Shown piece after piece: positions 6,918 through 8,950 of a stretch of DNA of 8,950 nt. Positions within the stretch are counted from its first letter, which is position 1, and every line of letters starts with the position of its first letter. The stretch is from Rudaea sp. (lineage in GTDB: Bacteria > Pseudomonadota > Gammaproteobacteria > Xanthomonadales > Rhodanobacteraceae), in NCBI GenBank assembly GCA_025934455.1, contig JAICYA010000059.1, positions 1 to 8,950 on the forward strand. Reading direction: 5' to 3'. A program made the position numbers and the translations under genes. The notes beneath the pieces are model-generated. The model searched no databases, had not been told where the DNA came from, and worked only from the letters and a program-made list of their open reading frames with translations.

Positions 6918-8687
6918 TCAGGGGTGGAACGGCCAGAAATGCGGGATCAACCACATCGACAGCGCGCAGAACATCGCGATCAGCGGAATGCCGACTTTCA
7001 TGAAATCGGCAAAACGATAACTGCCCGCCGCATACACCATCGTGTTGGTCGGATAACCGACCGGCGTCGCGAACGAAGTCGCCGCGGCGAAGGCGACGCA
7101 GATCACGAACGGCGTCGGGCTCACGTGCAGGACGTGGGCGATGGAAATCGCGATCGGCACCATCAGCACCACGGACGGATTGTGCCCCATCATTTCGGTG
7201 AGCACGGCGGTGAGCAGGTAGACCATGAGCAGGACGGCGAGCGGTCCGTGCGTGCCGACGAGGCGCATGCCGGCGTCGACGACCTCGTGCGCGAGTCCGG
7301 TCTTGTCCAGCGCGATGCCGAGCGGCAGGATCGCCCCGAGCAGGACGATGACTTTCCAGTCCATCGTCTCGTACACGTCCTCGAAGGAAAAACACCCCGT
7401 CAGCGCCATCGCCGCGCAGCCGGCGAGCGCGCTGACGACGATCGGCAGGATGCCGAGTCCGGCGACGACGACCACGGCCGCGAGAATGGCTATCGCGAGC
7501 GGCGCCTTGCGCCGCGAGGCGCGCGTATCGCCGCGTTCGCTGAGCACGACGAGGCCGGATTCGCGGCGCAACTGGCGCAGTGCCGCCTCGTCGACCAGCA
7601 GCAGCAGGATGTCGCCGACTTCCAAACGGGTGAACTTCAGCTGTTCGCGCAGGATGCGGCTGCGGCGTTGCACGGCGAGTACGGCTGCGTTGTAGGTCCA
7701 GCGGAAATCGATGTCCTCGACGGTGTCGCCAATCACGCGCGCACCCGGCGCGACCAGCGCCTCGATCAGCACGCGGCGTCCGGCCCCCTCGGCGGCGGGC
7801 AGGTCGAGCACCGGCGCGATTTCGAGTTTCAGCTTCTGCTTGAATTCCTCCAGACGCTGCCAGTCGCCGCGTGCGAGCAGCACGTCGCCTTCGCGCAATT
7901 CCTGTTCGCGCGGCGCCCATAGGTGTTCGTCGCCGCGCAGCAGTTCCAGCACGTACACGCCGAAGCGTTCGCCGAGTTTGGCCGCGGCAAGCGATTCGCC
8001 GATCAGCGGCGAATCGGCGAGCACGCGCAGCTCGGTCACGAACTTGCCGAGTTCCAGGTTTTCGGAATGATCGGTATCGATGTGGCGCGGCAGCAGCCAG
8101 CGCCCGATCAGCATCAAGTACACGATGCCGGCGATCGCGAGCACGACGCCGAGCTTGGTGAAATCGAACACGCCGAATTCCGGCATGCCGTGCTGCACGG
8201 CCAAACTGTTCGTCAACAGGTTCGATGAAGTGCCCAACAACGTGCACACGCCACCCATCTGCGCCGCGTAGGACATAGGGATCAGCACGCGCGCCGGCGA
8301 TGTCTTTGCACGCGCGCAGACGCTCAATGTCACCGGCAAAAACGTGGCGACCAGCGCGGTGTTCTTCACGAACGCGCCGAGGAAGCAGACGATGACGAGG
8401 ATCGCAAGCGTCAGCAGCCACGGCCGCTGGATGCGCGACAACGTGCGGATCAGGGGGTCGAGGGCGCCGGTGCCGACGAGTCCCGCGTTCAGCGCGAACA
8501 TCGCCGCGACGACGATTGTTGCCTCGTTGCTGAAGCCGGACAAGCCTTCCGCCGGCGTCAGGATTCCCGACACCAGCAGCGCGGCGAGCACGAGCAGGCC
8601 GATCACGTCGTAGCGCAGTTTTTCGCTGACGAACAGCGCCATCGCGCCGATCACGATGACGGCAACGGCCCAGGCTTGCAGGCTCAT
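6918..8687 (-). CDS. SLC13 (DASS)-family anion permease with two RCK_C (TrkA-C) domains
   Basis: Inner-membrane transporter of 589 residues. The first membrane half covers about 5-198 with GFSNEATIVVAAMFAL (51-66), FVKNTALVATFLPV (106-119) and MGGVCTLLGTSSNLL (144-158). Two soluble RCK_C-like domains follow at about 215-285 and 305-385; each ends in a REGDVLL- or EVGDILLLL-type strand. The second membrane half covers about 395-585 with DWKVIVLLGAILPLGIAL (443-460), TEMMGHNPSVVLMVPIA (497-513) and ATPVGYPTNTMVY (540-552). This layout is that of SLC13 permeases with a central TrkA-C pair, which includes sulfate transporters such as algal SLT proteins. The ATG at 8687 overlaps the soeA stop (ATGA), favouring it over an open extension of 18 codons. 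Lying between soeA and soeB, it probably moves sulfate, sulfite or a related anion; this is inference from context. Confidence 0.88.
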   Translation of the reverse strand: MSLQAWAVAVIVIGAMALFVSEKLRYDVIGLLVLAALLVSGILTPAEGLSGFSNEATIVVAAMFALNAGLVGTGALDPLIRTLSRIQRPWLLTLAILVIVCFLGAFVKNTALVATFLPVTLSVCARAKTSPARVLIPMSYAAQMGGVCTLLGTSSNLLTNSLAVQHGMPEFGVFDFTKLGVVLAIAGIVYLMLIGRWLLPRHIDTDHSENLELGKFVTELRVLADSPLIGESLAAAKLGERFGVYVLELLRGDEHLWAPREQELREGDVLLARGDWQRLEEFKQKLKLEIAPVLDLPAAEGAGRRVLIEALVAPGARVIGDTVEDIDFRWTYNAAVLAVQRRSRILREQLKFTRLEVGDILLLLVDEAALRQLRRESGLVVLSERGDTRASRRKAPLAIAILAAVVVVAGLGILPIVVSALAGCAAMALTGCFSFEDVYETMDWKVIVLLGAILPLGIALDKTGLAHEVVDAGMRLVGTHGPLAVLLMVYLLTAVLTEMMGHNPSVVLMVPIAISIAHVLHVSPTPFVICVAFAAATSFATPVGYPTNTMVYAAGSYRFADFMKVGIPLIAMFCALSMWLIPHFWPFHP

Positions 8688-8950
8688 GCGGCTTGCTCCG
8701 CGTTGTCGGCGCGCACGATACGCACCTTCAGGTCGAACCACGCCGCCTGTCCGGTCACGGGATCCGCGTTCGCATAGCGGTAACCGTCAGCGCGCGGCGG
8801 CAGCAGGTCGTCGATCGCGTGGTTGAGCAGGAATCCCTTTGTGTACTCCGGCGCATTCGCGTCGAGCTTCCACGCGCCGCGCTGCTTGCCGATCGCGTTC
8901 CAGGTCCAAACCACGCCCGGTGCGGTGCCTTCGTGGAATTTCGCCTGTAC
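8684..8950 (-). CDS. soeA: Molybdopterin oxidoreductase catalytic subunit, C-terminal end (SoeA-like; 5' part outside window)
   Basis: Only the last 88 residues are present; the frame is open to the window edge, so the gene starts beyond 8950. The visible part, with VVWTWNAIGKQRGAWKL, APEYTKGFLLNHAIDDLLP and NADPVTGQAAWFDLKVRI, resembles the C-terminal molybdopterin-dinucleotide-binding region of DMSO-reductase-family enzymes; DPVTGQAAW near the end is typical of this domain in SoeA-like proteins. None of the catalytic or cluster-binding N-terminal residues can be checked. Its identity is strengthened by the B and C subunits downstream on the same strand. The TGA at 8686-8684 overlaps the start of the permease gene by 4 nt, indicating co-transcription and coupling. 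Sulfite oxidation, with electrons going to SoeB and SoeC, is the favoured role; DMSO or another S/N-oxide substrate is not excluded. Confidence 0.75.
   Translation of the reverse strand, partial: VQAKFHEGTAPGVVWTWNAIGKQRGAWKLDANAPEYTKGFLLNHAIDDLLPPRADGYRYANADPVTGQAAWFDLKVRIVRADNAEQAA

Noticed and set aside
6849..7922. A 357-codon plus-strand open frame antisense to the start of soeB and the permease
   Set aside because: The product is rich in Arg, His, Asp and Gln with no recognisable motif, and it runs antisense to two well-supported genes.
6904..8421. A 505-codon open frame on the minus strand overlapping the permease gene in another frame
   Set aside because: Its product is an Arg/Ala-rich low-complexity string typical of frame shadows in GC-rich DNA, while the overlapping permease has clear family motifs.
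8684..8914. A separate small gene starting at the GTG at 8914
   Set aside because: The frame stays open to the window edge and reads as the C-terminus of a molybdopterin oxidoreductase, so this is an internal codon and not a start.
1..8950. CRISPR arrays, tRNA or rRNA genes, insertion sequences, phage or toxin-antitoxin genes
   Set aside because: No regularly spaced repeats, tRNA-like cloverleaf arms, transposase motifs or phage proteins were noticed on either strand.

Overview
The window is GC-rich, densely coded DNA that fits a gammaproteobacterium, most likely of the Xanthomonadales / Rhodanobacteraceae type. The placement rests on the order carboxylesterase - AlgZ-type kinase - AlgR-type regulator - hemC (an algZ-algR-hemC linkage known from Pseudomonas and xanthomonads), a small DUF481 outer-membrane protein, and a secreted protein with a tryptophan/glycine-rich domain common in that group. 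The organism is inferred from gene content only.

Left part (1-3245, + strand): four genes run head to tail with overlapping ends. They are the 3' end of an alpha/beta-hydrolase carboxylesterase, a LytS/AlgZ-type membrane sensor kinase, its AlgR-type LytTR response regulator, and hydroxymethylbilane synthase (hemC). Overlaps of 4, 20 and 4 nt suggest one translationally coupled transcript whose promoter lies outside the window. hemD, which often follows hemC, is absent. A perfect GC-rich palindrome at 3251-3272 ends the cluster.

Middle (3282-4061, - strand): a DUF481 outer-membrane beta-barrel precursor converges on hemC and probably has its own promoter in the 110-nt gap upstream of it.

Right part (4172-8950, - strand, read right to left): an operon for a cytoplasmic-type molybdoenzyme of the DMSO-reductase family, most like the sulfite dehydrogenase SoeABC. 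The visible order is the 3' end of the catalytic subunit (soeA), an SLC13 anion permease with two RCK_C domains, the four-cluster iron-sulfur subunit (soeB), an unexpected secreted protein of lower GC, and the NrfD/DmsC-like membrane anchor (soeC). A plausible reading is that SoeABC oxidises sulfite to sulfate and passes electrons to the quinone pool, while the permease moves sulfate, sulfite or a related anion. The secreted protein sits between two subunits of one complex and looks like an insertion into the operon; it is the least explained gene here.

No gene-free stretch exceeds 300 bases. No rRNA, tRNA, CRISPR array, insertion sequence or phage gene was recognised.
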